DNA from: an uncultured Massilia sp.
GTDB lineage: Bacteria > Pseudomonadota > Gammaproteobacteria > Burkholderiales > Burkholderiaceae_D
Assembly: GCF_913773735.1 (NCBI RefSeq)
Contig: NZ_CAJYEB010000023.1
Coordinates: 372,001 to 436,000, forward strand
DNA length: 64,000 nucleotides
Reading direction: 5' to 3'
Each line of letters starts with the position of its first letter. Position 1 is the stretch's first letter. This document shows, piece after piece, positions 43,058 to 50,431 of the stretch. The notes under the pieces are model-generated. The model was not told where the DNA came from and ran no database searches. It saw only the letters and a list, made by a program, of their open reading frames with translations. The position numbers and the translations under genes were made by a program.

Positions 43058-44584
43058 ATGTCGTTGATTTCCCTGGGGCTTACCCTGTTTTCCTCCGTGC
43101 TGGCCATCGCGTTGGCCTGGTACTGCGTGAACAATACCTTCCATGGCAAGCTGTTCTACTACCGCCTGTTCAAGCTGCGCGCCATCAGCAGCAAGACCAG
43201 CGTCGGCGACGATGGCTGGACCAAGGCCGAAAACACCCTGGGCGGGGACTTCAGGAAGTTCATTCCCGCCATGGACCGCGAGGAGTTCGAGAACGCGAAG
43301 GCCTATATCAGCAAGTCCGGCGACCTGGGACGCAAGCCGTTGCCATTCTGGCTGATCGCCGTCATCGGCATCCTGATCATCGCGGAAGGCCTGGGCTTTT
43401 CCTACCTGCTGGGCACCTTCATCGCGCCCGAGGGCACCCCGGACACTTACCTGCTGCTGATGGTGGCGTTCGTGCTGGTGCTGTGCGTGGCGCTGGGCAT
43501 GGTCACGCACGCCGCCGGCCACCAGCTCTACCGTACCGGCCAGATCAACGCCGCCCGCGTCAAGTGGCAGCAGGCCAGGACGGACAAGGACAGCAGCTTC
43601 CATACCAAGGACATCGGCCTGGGCGACAAGCAGAGCGAGGACGCGGCGCAATCCGCGCAGACCCAACTGGCCAACCGCGTCGGCGACAAGGGCGGCTACG
43701 CGATGGTGGTCGTCGCCGTCGTCACCATCATCCTGATCGCCGGCCTGTCGACGCACATGCGCATGAAGGCGCACGAAAAGGCGGAGGCGGACCGCACCAT
43801 CGGCGTGCAGGTGTCGGCCGAATCCTCGAACCCGTTCGCCGACAAGGCCGACGGCCTGCCGGCCGCCGTCACGGCGCCGAACAAGGAAGCCAACGAGAAC
43901 GCGGCCAAGCAGATCCGCGACGCCGGCACCGCCGAGGCGATGTCCGCCTTCATCACCCTGGCCGTGATCTTCGTCATCACCCAGATCGTGGCAATCTATG
44001 CGGGCTACAAATGGGGTTTCGCCGCCAAGGAAGGCGGCGATGCGTACAAGCGCACGCGCGGTTTCTCCAGCTGGGCCGAGGTGCGCGAGGTGCGCGAAGC
44101 CTTCGTCGAGCCGGTCGAGGAACTGATGACCGGCCTGCATGCGAAGTTCAGCGAGACCAACCGCAAGCTGCAGGTGCACAGCTTCAAGCAGTACCTGGCC
44201 AAGATCGCCGCCGCCGCTGCCGCCGCGGACGAGGAAGAAGAACGCGACAGGCAGCGCAAGGAAGCGGAGAAGCGCGCGCGCGAACGCGAACAGGCGGCGC
44301 TCGACGCCGCCGCCGTCGCCCCTGCGCCGACGCCGGCACCGACCCCGGCACCGACCATGGCACCGACCCCGGCGCCGACCCCGGCGCCGACCATGGCGCC
44401 GGCAGCCGTGGCGCAGGACGACGTGCAATCGCACCTGGACGCCATCGATGGCCTGCCCGACAAGGGCGACAAGGAGCGCTACGTGCTGGACCTGGACGCC
44501 AGCGCGCGCGCGCGCGTGATCCAGGCCATCAAGGCACGCCAGCAGCGCGAGGCCGCCGCCAAGGAAGTGGAGGGCCTGTTTTGA
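43058..44584 (+). CDS. Five-TM protein with coiled coil and TPAP repeats, unknown function
   Basis: 508 aa, no family recognised. Predicted TM segments about 3-22, 97-119, 130-150, 213-231 and 294-316. After the last TM comes a charged, probably coiled-coil stretch (about 345-420, EEEERDRQRKEAEKRARERE) and a repeat TPAPTPAPTMAP (about 425-452) encoded by repeated DNA. AAGGAG precedes the ATG. The secreted-protein gene downstream starts inside its last codons, so the two are coupled. Its place after the OmpA lipoprotein suggests an envelope complex. Confidence 0.75.
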   Translation: MSLISLGLTLFSSVLAIALAWYCVNNTFHGKLFYYRLFKLRAISSKTSVGDDGWTKAENTLGGDFRKFIPAMDREEFENAKAYISKSGDLGRKPLPFWLIAVIGILIIAEGLGFSYLLGTFIAPEGTPDTYLLLMVAFVLVLCVALGMVTHAAGHQLYRTGQINAARVKWQQARTDKDSSFHTKDIGLGDKQSEDAAQSAQTQLANRVGDKGGYAMVVVAVVTIILIAGLSTHMRMKAHEKAEADRTIGVQVSAESSNPFADKADGLPAAVTAPNKEANENAAKQIRDAGTAEAMSAFITLAVIFVITQIVAIYAGYKWGFAAKEGGDAYKRTRGFSSWAEVREVREAFVEPVEELMTGLHAKFSETNRKLQVHSFKQYLAKIAAAAAAADEEEERDRQRKEAEKRAREREQAALDAAAVAPAPTPAPTPAPTMAPTPAPTPAPTMAPAAVAQDDVQSHLDAIDGLPDKGDKERYVLDLDASARARVIQAIKARQQREAAAKEVEGLF

Positions 44585-45429
44585 TCCGTCCGTTCGCTAC
44601 CGCCCTGGCGGCCCTTGCCCTGGCCGCCGCCGCGGCCGTTCCCGCCCAGGCGCGCGACGGCGACGTGCCGTCGTGCTATGCGGCCAATCGCATGGCCGAG
44701 CCGGTGCCGGCGCCGCGCCGCGCCGTGTTCCTGCTGATCGACGAGACCACGCTGCTCAACCAGTCGCTGCAGGCCGCGGCCTGGCAGGCGATGGCGCCGC
44801 TGGTCGTGCCGGGCACCGAGCTGACCGTGGTGCGCTTTTCCGCCTACTCGCAGTCGCGCTATACCAGCACCGTGTTTTCCGGCCTGGTGGAGGAGGGCGT
44901 GCCCGAGTCGCAGCGTCACGCCATTGGCGTCAAGAAGATGCGCCAGTTCGAGGAGTGCCTGGCGGGCCAGCGCGGCTTCGTCGTCAAGAAGCTGCAGGCC
45001 GCGATGGCGCAGGGCTTTTCGGCCGCCAGCGGCGACCTGGCCAAGTCGGACGTGTTCGCCGCCATGAGCGACGTCTCGGTATCGGTGCGCGCCAGCCGCG
45101 CGGCGCAGAAGATCGTGCTGGTCGTTTCCGACATGCTGGAGAATTCCACGGTGAGCTCGTTCTATGAGCGCAACGGCATGCGCGGCATCGATCCGGCCGC
45201 CGAGATGGCCCGGGTGCGCAAGGCCGGCCTGCTGGGCGACTTCGACAACGCGCGCATCTGGGTGATGGGCGCGGGCCTGATCGCCAGCGACACCACCGGC
45301 AAGAAGGCGGTCTACCGCGACCCGATCCGGCTGAAGGCGCTGCAGAACTTCTGGACCGACTATTTTGCCCAGTCGAAGGGCAGCCTGGTCGATTTCGGCA
45401 CGCCCGAACTCAAGCAGGCGATCCGCTGA
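44581..45429 (+). CDS. Secreted protein of unknown function, TTG start
   Basis: 282 aa. The only start that keeps the signal peptide is TTG 44581 (GGAGG eight bases upstream), giving MIRPFATALAALALAAAAAV up to AQA. The mature part has PRRAVFLLIDETTLLNQSLQ and AAQKIVLVVSDMLENSTVSS, alternating strands and helices that recall a von Willebrand A fold, but the DxSxS metal motif is not present. Overlaps the five-TM gene by 4 bp. Followed 8 bp later by luxR. Confidence 0.75.
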   Translation: MIRPFATALAALALAAAAAVPAQARDGDVPSCYAANRMAEPVPAPRRAVFLLIDETTLLNQSLQAAAWQAMAPLVVPGTELTVVRFSAYSQSRYTSTVFSGLVEEGVPESQRHAIGVKKMRQFEECLAGQRGFVVKKLQAAMAQGFSAASGDLAKSDVFAAMSDVSVSVRASRAAQKIVLVVSDMLENSTVSSFYERNGMRGIDPAAEMARVRKAGLLGDFDNARIWVMGAGLIASDTTGKKAVYRDPIRLKALQNFWTDYFAQSKGSLVDFGTPELKQAIR

Positions 45430-45437
45430 GCGTTCCC

Positions 45438-46223
45438 GTGCCGGCGCCGACGAGCCATCTGTACGAATTCGAGGCGCTGGCCGCCGCCACCTCGGCGGAC
45501 GAGCTCGCCAGCGCCCTGGCGCGCCAGTGCGACGAGATGGGCTATACCGCCGTCTTCTATTCCTCGCTGGTCAGCGATCCCGACGGCCGCCACAAGATGC
45601 TCCCGAGCGAGCACGCCATCATGGACCGCGAGCAGCTCTCGCGCCGCAACGTCATCACGACCTATCCGGCCTCCTGGGTGCGGCGCTACCAGGAAGCCGG
45701 GTACGAAGCCGTCGATCCGGTGGTCCGGCGCGTCGCCGGCAGCAGCCTGCCCGTGTTCTGGGACGGCCTCGCCGGCGTCGTGCCGCGCCACATCGTGTTC
45801 GACGAGGCGCGCGACCACGGTCTGGCCAACGGCATCACCGTGCCGGTGGCCGGACCGCGCGGCGAACGGGCGCTGTTCAGCATCGCCACCGACCTGGCGC
45901 CGGAAGCGGCGCCGGGCCACCAGGCCGCGTTTGCCGGCCGCGTGCTGCTGACGGCGCTGTACCTGGACGAGGCGGTGCGGCGCCTGGCGCGCACGGCTGC
46001 CCATGCCGCGCAGGGCGGCGGCAGGCCGCCCCTGACGCGACGCGAGCGCGAATGCCTGCAATGGGCCGCCACCGGCAAGACGTCGTGGGAAATCAGCACG
46101 ATCCTGTCGATCTCGGAGCGCACCGTGATCTTCCACATGGCCAATGCGACCAGGAAGCTCGGCGCCACCAACCGCCGCCAGGCCGTGGTGCGGGCGCTCG
46201 GCCTGGGGCTGATCCTGCCCTGA
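45438..46223 (+). CDS. LuxR-type regulator with autoinducer-binding domain (solo)
   Basis: 261 aa, GTG start 8 bp after the previous stop. N-terminal acyl-homoserine-lactone domain: the spacing of aromatic and acidic residues in SWVRRYQEAGYEAVDPVVRR (W, Y, D, P) is that of LuxR/LasR. C-terminal GerE helix-turn-helix: LTRRERECLQWAATGKTSWE, ISTILSISERTVIFHMANAT, RKLGATNRRQAVVRA. No luxI-type synthase is in the window, so it is a solo here. A lux-box-like palindrome begins 12 bp after its stop, upstream of the lasso genes. Confidence 0.92.
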   Translation: MPAPTSHLYEFEALAAATSADELASALARQCDEMGYTAVFYSSLVSDPDGRHKMLPSEHAIMDREQLSRRNVITTYPASWVRRYQEAGYEAVDPVVRRVAGSSLPVFWDGLAGVVPRHIVFDEARDHGLANGITVPVAGPRGERALFSIATDLAPEAAPGHQAAFAGRVLLTALYLDEAVRRLARTAAHAAQGGGRPPLTRRERECLQWAATGKTSWEISTILSISERTVIFHMANATRKLGATNRRQAVVRALGLGLILP

Positions 46224-46234
46224 CGGGCCGCTTC

Positions 46235-46250
46235 CTGTCACTTGTGACAG
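46235..46250. promoter_or_regulatory. lux-box-like palindrome between luxR and the lasso genes
   Basis: CTGTCAC-TT-GTGACAG, perfect 7-bp arms, fits the CT-N12-AG rule of LuxR-family boxes. It lies 54 and 76 bp upstream of the two A6 tracts of the lasso promoter region and 192 bp before the precursor ATG. A weak terminator for luxR (hairpin then TTTT at 46257-46260) is an alternative, but the two-base centre is poor for a hairpin loop. Confidence 0.6.
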
Positions 46251-46303
46251 CTGGCCTTTTGCCGTCCGCTTGCGCAGAATCCCCCGGCGCAGGCCATCCG
46301 CGG

Positions 46304-46349
46304 AAAAAATTCGCCGTGTCCGTTAAAAAAAACGGAAACGCCGCGTTGT
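46304..46349 (+). promoter_or_regulatory. Shared promoter motif upstream of the lasso precursor
   Basis: Main copy: A tract 46325-46332, 12 bp after A6 at 46326-46331, CGTTGT at 46344-46349, 78 bp before the precursor ATG. A preceding copy has A6 at 46304-46309 and CGTTAA at 46321-46326 with an 11-bp gap, again overlapping head to tail as upstream of the OmpA-like gene. Confidence 0.55.
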
Positions 46350-46426
46350 AGTGGCGTGGCGTCGGGTATGCCATCGGCGGCACGCGCAGTATCAGCCAAC
46401 CTTATTGATATCGACAGGAGCATCGC

Positions 46427-46582
46427 ATGAACATGATCGTCCACGAACTGCACGGACTGGATAACGAGGAAGCCTTTGTGTTGGAAGACCTGGGCGCGGT
46501 GGAAGAGGTGACCGGCGTCTACGCCGACGGCAACAACCGCGACGGCGGCTGGGAAAGCGGCCACAACTATTCCTACAACTGA
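46427..46582 (+). CDS. Lasso peptide precursor (A protein)
   Basis: 51 aa, AGGAG six bases before the ATG. The leader fits the B1/B2 recognition pattern L-x3-G-x5-T-x: Leu19, Gly23, Thr29. With Thr29 at position -2 the core starts at Val31 and is 21 residues, ending GHNYSYN, with Asp39 at core position 9 as ring acceptor. Val at position 1 is unusual (Gly is most common). An alternative is a Gly35 start with Glu43 at position 9, but then Thr is not at -2. Followed by a B-type and a C-type gene, which makes the role likely. Confidence 0.75.
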   Translation: MNMIVHELHGLDNEEAFVLEDLGAVEEVTGVYADGNNRDGGWESGHNYSYN

Positions 46583-46600
46583 GGCAGGCGGGGCGGCGCG

Positions 46601-47212
46601 ATGGCGACTCCGGGCGAACACCTGTTGTGGCGTGCGATGGGCGACCTCGTGTACGTCCTGAACATCCGCGACGGCCGCTATGCGGGCTTGTCCGGGAGCG
46701 AGGCCGAACGGTGGGTGCGCGGCTTCGGCGCGGCGCGCATCACCCGGCCGGCGCCGGTGCACCGGCCGCCGGCGCCGGGCTGGTGGGGCGCGAGCCGCCA
46801 CGTCCTGGCCTGGCAGGCGAACCGGCGCGTGCGCCAGGTGCTGGCGCGCGCGGGCTTCCACGCCCTGTACGCGCTGGCCGAGGGCAGCGCGCCGGCCGCC
46901 CCGTCAGCTGTCCCCTCAGCTGCGCCCTCAGCTGCCCCCTCGGCTACTCCATGCACGGCCGCGGCGGCGCTCGCCGCCTTCCTGCGCGCCGAGCTGCTGT
47001 TCCGTAACAAGAATCCGGACCGCGACTGCCTCGTGCGCTCGTTTTCCCTGTATCTCTATTTGCGGGGGCTGGGCTTTCCCGCCACCCACCGGATCGGCAT
47101 CGTTCCCTATCCCTTCGATGCCCATGCGTGGGTGGAACTCGACGGCAAGCCCGTCCTGGAACGTCGTACCTCGATGGAGCGCTGGCATGTCATCAGTCAA
47201 CTTGGCCAGTGA
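46601..47212 (+). CDS. Lasso peptide B protein: PqqD-like domain fused to transglutaminase-like leader peptidase
   Basis: 203 aa. N-terminal part (about 5-45, LLWRAMGDLVYVLNIRDGRY) is a PqqD-like leader-binding domain (B1). The C-terminal part (about 120-203) is the B2 cysteine protease: Cys143 in RDCLVRSFSLYLYLRGLGFP and His175 in PFDAHAWVELDGKPVLE. Between them is an Ala/Pro/Ser repeat (about 96-117) encoded by near-identical units at 46900-46945. It removes the leader after B1 has bound it. The C gene starts within its last 26 bp. Confidence 0.88.
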   Translation: MATPGEHLLWRAMGDLVYVLNIRDGRYAGLSGSEAERWVRGFGAARITRPAPVHRPPAPGWWGASRHVLAWQANRRVRQVLARAGFHALYALAEGSAPAAPSAVPSAAPSAAPSATPCTAAAALAAFLRAELLFRNKNPDRDCLVRSFSLYLYLRGLGFPATHRIGIVPYPFDAHAWVELDGKPVLERRTSMERWHVISQLGQ

Positions 47213-48956
47213 ATCGCACCCCGCGGCGGATGGCTGGGCCGCGCGCTTCGACTACGAGGACGGCCGCCTGCTGGCCAGCGAGCGGCCGCTGCAGCGCAGC
47301 CGCCTGTCGGTCTTCTTCGGCGGCCATATCGCGAACGCCGCCGAACTGGCGGCCACGCTGGGCCGCCCGGACGTGCGCGATGCGCGCGAACTGGCGTATT
47401 CGGCCTGGGAACGCTGGGGCTGCAACCTGCCGCGCCACGTGCTGGGCGCCTTTGCGCTGGCCGTGGTCGACCACCGCGACGCGACGGTGACGCTGGTCCA
47501 GGATGCGCTGGGCCAGTGTCCGCTGTTCTACGCCCGCGTCGGCGCGGCCTGCTACGTGGCCGATACGCTGGCGGGCCTGGTCGGCGCCGTCGGCCGGCGC
47601 CCCCTGTGCCTCGATTATTTCGCGGCCTGGCTGCGCTTCGGCTACGGCGCGTCGGACCTGACGCCGTACGAGGGCCTGCTGCGCCTCGTCCACGGCGGCT
47701 ACGTGCGCCTGCATGCCGGGCGCACCGACCGCGGCCACGCCGTGGTGCCGGCGTCCGGCACGCTTCCCTGGTCGCACACGCGCGCCGACGCCGAGCACGC
47801 ACTGGTCGCGCAGGTCGGGCAGGCCGTCGCGCGCACCTGCGCCGGCCTGCGCCGGCCGCTGTTCGAACTGTCCGGCGGACTGGATTCGAGCACCGTGGTG
47901 GCGCTGGCCAGCCGGATGGGCGCCGGCGCGGGGCGCCTGGCCGCCGTCACCTGGGGCAGCGCCCACGACGAGGATGCCGCCCATGCCGCCATCCTGGCCA
48001 CGGAACTGGGCCTGGAGCATCGCATCGTCACCCGTCCCGACGGCGACCTGGTCGACTGGGACGGCATCCATCGCTGGTCCGAGCCGGGCAATGAACTGAG
48101 CGGCACGCTGCGCGGCGTGCTGGGCGGCCTGGTGGCGGGGCGCCACGATGCGATCGTCACCGGCGTCGGCGGCGACGACGTCTTCCACGCGCGCGGCCTG
48201 CAGCCGGACTGGCTGGCCGACCTGCTGCGCGCGGGCCGCTTCGGCGAGGCGTGCCGGATCGCCCGCGCCGCGCCGGCCGACGGCAGCCCGCGCCGCCTGT
48301 TCGCCAGCCAGTTGTGGCGCTTCGGCGTGCGCCCGCTGTTCGCGCGCGCCGCGGCGGCGGCGGGAGAGTTCACCCCCCAGTACCGCTACGGCCCCGATTT
48401 CCTGCGCCGCTGCGCCGCACTGGCGCCGGTCGACCTGAACCTGCCCGACGACCCGAGCGTTGCGCGCCGGCGCTACTGGAAGAACCTGCGCGCGCTGGTG
48501 GCGAACCGTGTCGCGGTCGGCCACCTGATGCCGGAGGTGCGCTTCCGCCATCCGCTGCTGAGCCTGCCGCTGGTGGAATTCGCGGCTTCGGTGCTGGGCC
48601 GCTTCGAAACGCAGTTGCGCCCCGACCGCACCCTGCAGCGCAGCGCCTTCGCCGGCCAGGTGCCGCAGCAGATCCTGCGGCGCACCTCGAAGGGCGGTTC
48701 GCTGGCCCCGGAAGCGGCGTACTGGCGCAGCGCCGAGGCGCGCCGGCGTTTCGCCGCGGACGAGGCGCGCGTGGTCGGCCTCGGCCTGGTCGACGCCGGT
48801 CAGTGGCAGGGACTGGTCGGCGGCGCCGGCTTCGGGCGCGTGGCCAGCCTGCGCGAATTTGACCTGCTGGTCAAGACCGAGATCTGGCTGCGCGGCCAGG
48901 AGCGGGCCGCCGCCGTGCCGCCCGCGCTGGCGCTGGCGCCGTGCGACAGCGACTGA
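47187..48956 (+). CDS. Lasso peptide C protein: asparagine-synthetase-like macrolactam synthetase
   Basis: 589 aa from ATG 47187 (GGAG seven bases upstream). N-terminal glutaminase-like domain (about 15-190: LSVFFGGHIANAAELAATL, FALAVVDHRDATVTLVQDA) without a catalytic N-terminal Cys, and an AMP-forming synthetase domain with the PP-loop SGGLDSST at 229-236 and VTGVGGDDVFHARGLQPDWL. It should adenylate the side chain of the acceptor acid and close the ring. No ABC transporter or isopeptidase gene follows, so this is a minimal A-B-C cluster. Confidence 0.88.
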   Translation: MSSVNLASESHPAADGWAARFDYEDGRLLASERPLQRSRLSVFFGGHIANAAELAATLGRPDVRDARELAYSAWERWGCNLPRHVLGAFALAVVDHRDATVTLVQDALGQCPLFYARVGAACYVADTLAGLVGAVGRRPLCLDYFAAWLRFGYGASDLTPYEGLLRLVHGGYVRLHAGRTDRGHAVVPASGTLPWSHTRADAEHALVAQVGQAVARTCAGLRRPLFELSGGLDSSTVVALASRMGAGAGRLAAVTWGSAHDEDAAHAAILATELGLEHRIVTRPDGDLVDWDGIHRWSEPGNELSGTLRGVLGGLVAGRHDAIVTGVGGDDVFHARGLQPDWLADLLRAGRFGEACRIARAAPADGSPRRLFASQLWRFGVRPLFARAAAAAGEFTPQYRYGPDFLRRCAALAPVDLNLPDDPSVARRRYWKNLRALVANRVAVGHLMPEVRFRHPLLSLPLVEFAASVLGRFETQLRPDRTLQRSAFAGQVPQQILRRTSKGGSLAPEAAYWRSAEARRRFAADEARVVGLGLVDAGQWQGLVGGAGFGRVASLREFDLLVKTEIWLRGQERAAAVPPALALAPCDSD

Positions 48957-49038
48957 CGATGTGCCGATGCGTCCGGCGTCCCGCGCGAGGGGACGGTCGA
49001 CGCCGCACCGGCAACCCACTTCCTACCAAAGGCCCATC

Positions 49039-50292
49039 ATGACGACCGACACCAAACTGGACATCGACTACACACAACTCAAGCAACGGCTCAAGAGCGA
49101 CGACGCCGCGGCCGCCAGGGAAGCGGAACGGACCGCGATCGACCTGGCCGGGCAGGGCAGCGTGGAAGCGGCCGAGGCGCTGGCCGGCGTCTATTCCGAA
49201 GGCAGCGCCGTCATCGCGCGCGACCGGATCCAGGAATTCCGTTATACCCGCCGGGCCGCCGACCTGGGTTCGGCGTTCAGCCGCGCCTGGCTCGCGCACA
49301 TCCAGCGCGAATCGGGCGACTTCGGCGGCGCCCTGGAGAGTGCGCGGCTGGCGCACGAGATGGGGGTGGAATTCGGCACCAACGTGCTCGCCGGCATGAT
49401 GCTGGCCGGCGAGGGCCAGCCGGCCAATCCGCTCGAGGCGCTGCAATTGTTGTCCGAGAGCGTCGCAGGCGGTACCAATATCGACGGCGCCATGATGCTC
49501 GCGCGGGCCTACCTGGAGGGCCGGTATTTCGCCGCCAACCCGCAGAAGGCCTACGATACCCTGCAGCCGTTCGATCCCGTGATGAGCAGCATGATCCGGC
49601 GCACCGATGCGGCGCAGTACGGCGACTACCTGTACCTGAAGGCCCGGGCGATCGCCGAGGGCGCGCGGCCCGCCGGCGACGACACGGCCGACGCGCTGTT
49701 CGCGTGCGCCGTCGAGTTCGGCCACGAGGGCGCGGCCGACGTGCGCAGGCGGGAGACGCTGTCGGGCCTGCAGCGCGCGTGGGACGAGATCGCGCGCTTC
49801 CGGGCCTTCGGGGGCAACTGGAAGATGTTCATCGGCACGTGCCGGTTGGCATCGTCGGAACTGGCGATCGACCGGCGCGTTCTCTTTTTGGTATCGCGCG
49901 ACGGCAGTCGTTGCCGGATGGAGGCGTCGCCGCTCGCGCGGCCCGCGGTGGGCCGGGACTACGTGGTGGTGTTCATCGGGCCGCAGGCGCAGGACGTCGG
50001 GGTGCCATGCATGATGATCGATCCCGCGAACGGCAAGGTCTGCAAGGGCAGGGGCGACACCCTCACCAGGGCCTACAAGGGCAATACCTCCTACCTGGCG
50101 CTGCTGCCGTGCCTGGCGTTGTGGGGCCTGGCCCTGCTGTGCCTGTCCAGCGGGGGGCTCTTCGGCGTCCTGTGCGCCGCTGCCTCGGCATTTGCCGCGG
50201 TAATGGCCTGGAAGGCATTCACTGGCGGCTACAAGCGGGCCCTGGGCGCAGCGATCGACTTCCTCAGGCGGCATGGCGGGGCGTTTGCGTGA
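49039..50292 (+). CDS. Sel1-repeat protein with two C-terminal TM segments
   Basis: 417 aa, no family recognised as a whole. The first 200 residues have Sel1/TPR-like repeats (AGQGSVEAAEALAGVYSEGS, MLAGEGQPANPLEALQLLSE, MMLARAYLEGRYFAANPQKA). The C-terminus has two TM segments at about 350-395 (YLALLPCLALWGLALLCLSS, LCAAASAFAAVMAWKAF). It begins 82 bp after the lasso cyclase gene; its own promoter was not seen. A role in export of, or immunity to, the lasso peptide is conceivable only from position. Confidence 0.7.
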   Translation: MTTDTKLDIDYTQLKQRLKSDDAAAAREAERTAIDLAGQGSVEAAEALAGVYSEGSAVIARDRIQEFRYTRRAADLGSAFSRAWLAHIQRESGDFGGALESARLAHEMGVEFGTNVLAGMMLAGEGQPANPLEALQLLSESVAGGTNIDGAMMLARAYLEGRYFAANPQKAYDTLQPFDPVMSSMIRRTDAAQYGDYLYLKARAIAEGARPAGDDTADALFACAVEFGHEGAADVRRRETLSGLQRAWDEIARFRAFGGNWKMFIGTCRLASSELAIDRRVLFLVSRDGSRCRMEASPLARPAVGRDYVVVFIGPQAQDVGVPCMMIDPANGKVCKGRGDTLTRAYKGNTSYLALLPCLALWGLALLCLSSGGLFGVLCAAASAFAAVMAWKAFTGGYKRALGAAIDFLRRHGGAFA

Positions 50293-50431
50293 GCGCACGG
50301 GAACGGTGGCGTGCAGGCGGCCGGAGCATGAAGCCGCCACGGAACTAGGGTAAGATGTCGGGTTCGCCCACGGCGGCAGGGCCATGCACGACGGCGCGCC
50401 GCACCTCTTTCCGGGCACAGCAGGAATCCGA

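Noticed and set aside
41366..44434. A 1022-aa minus-strand open frame
   Set aside because: Antisense to the OmpA-like and five-TM genes; low-complexity His/Arg/Gly sequence.
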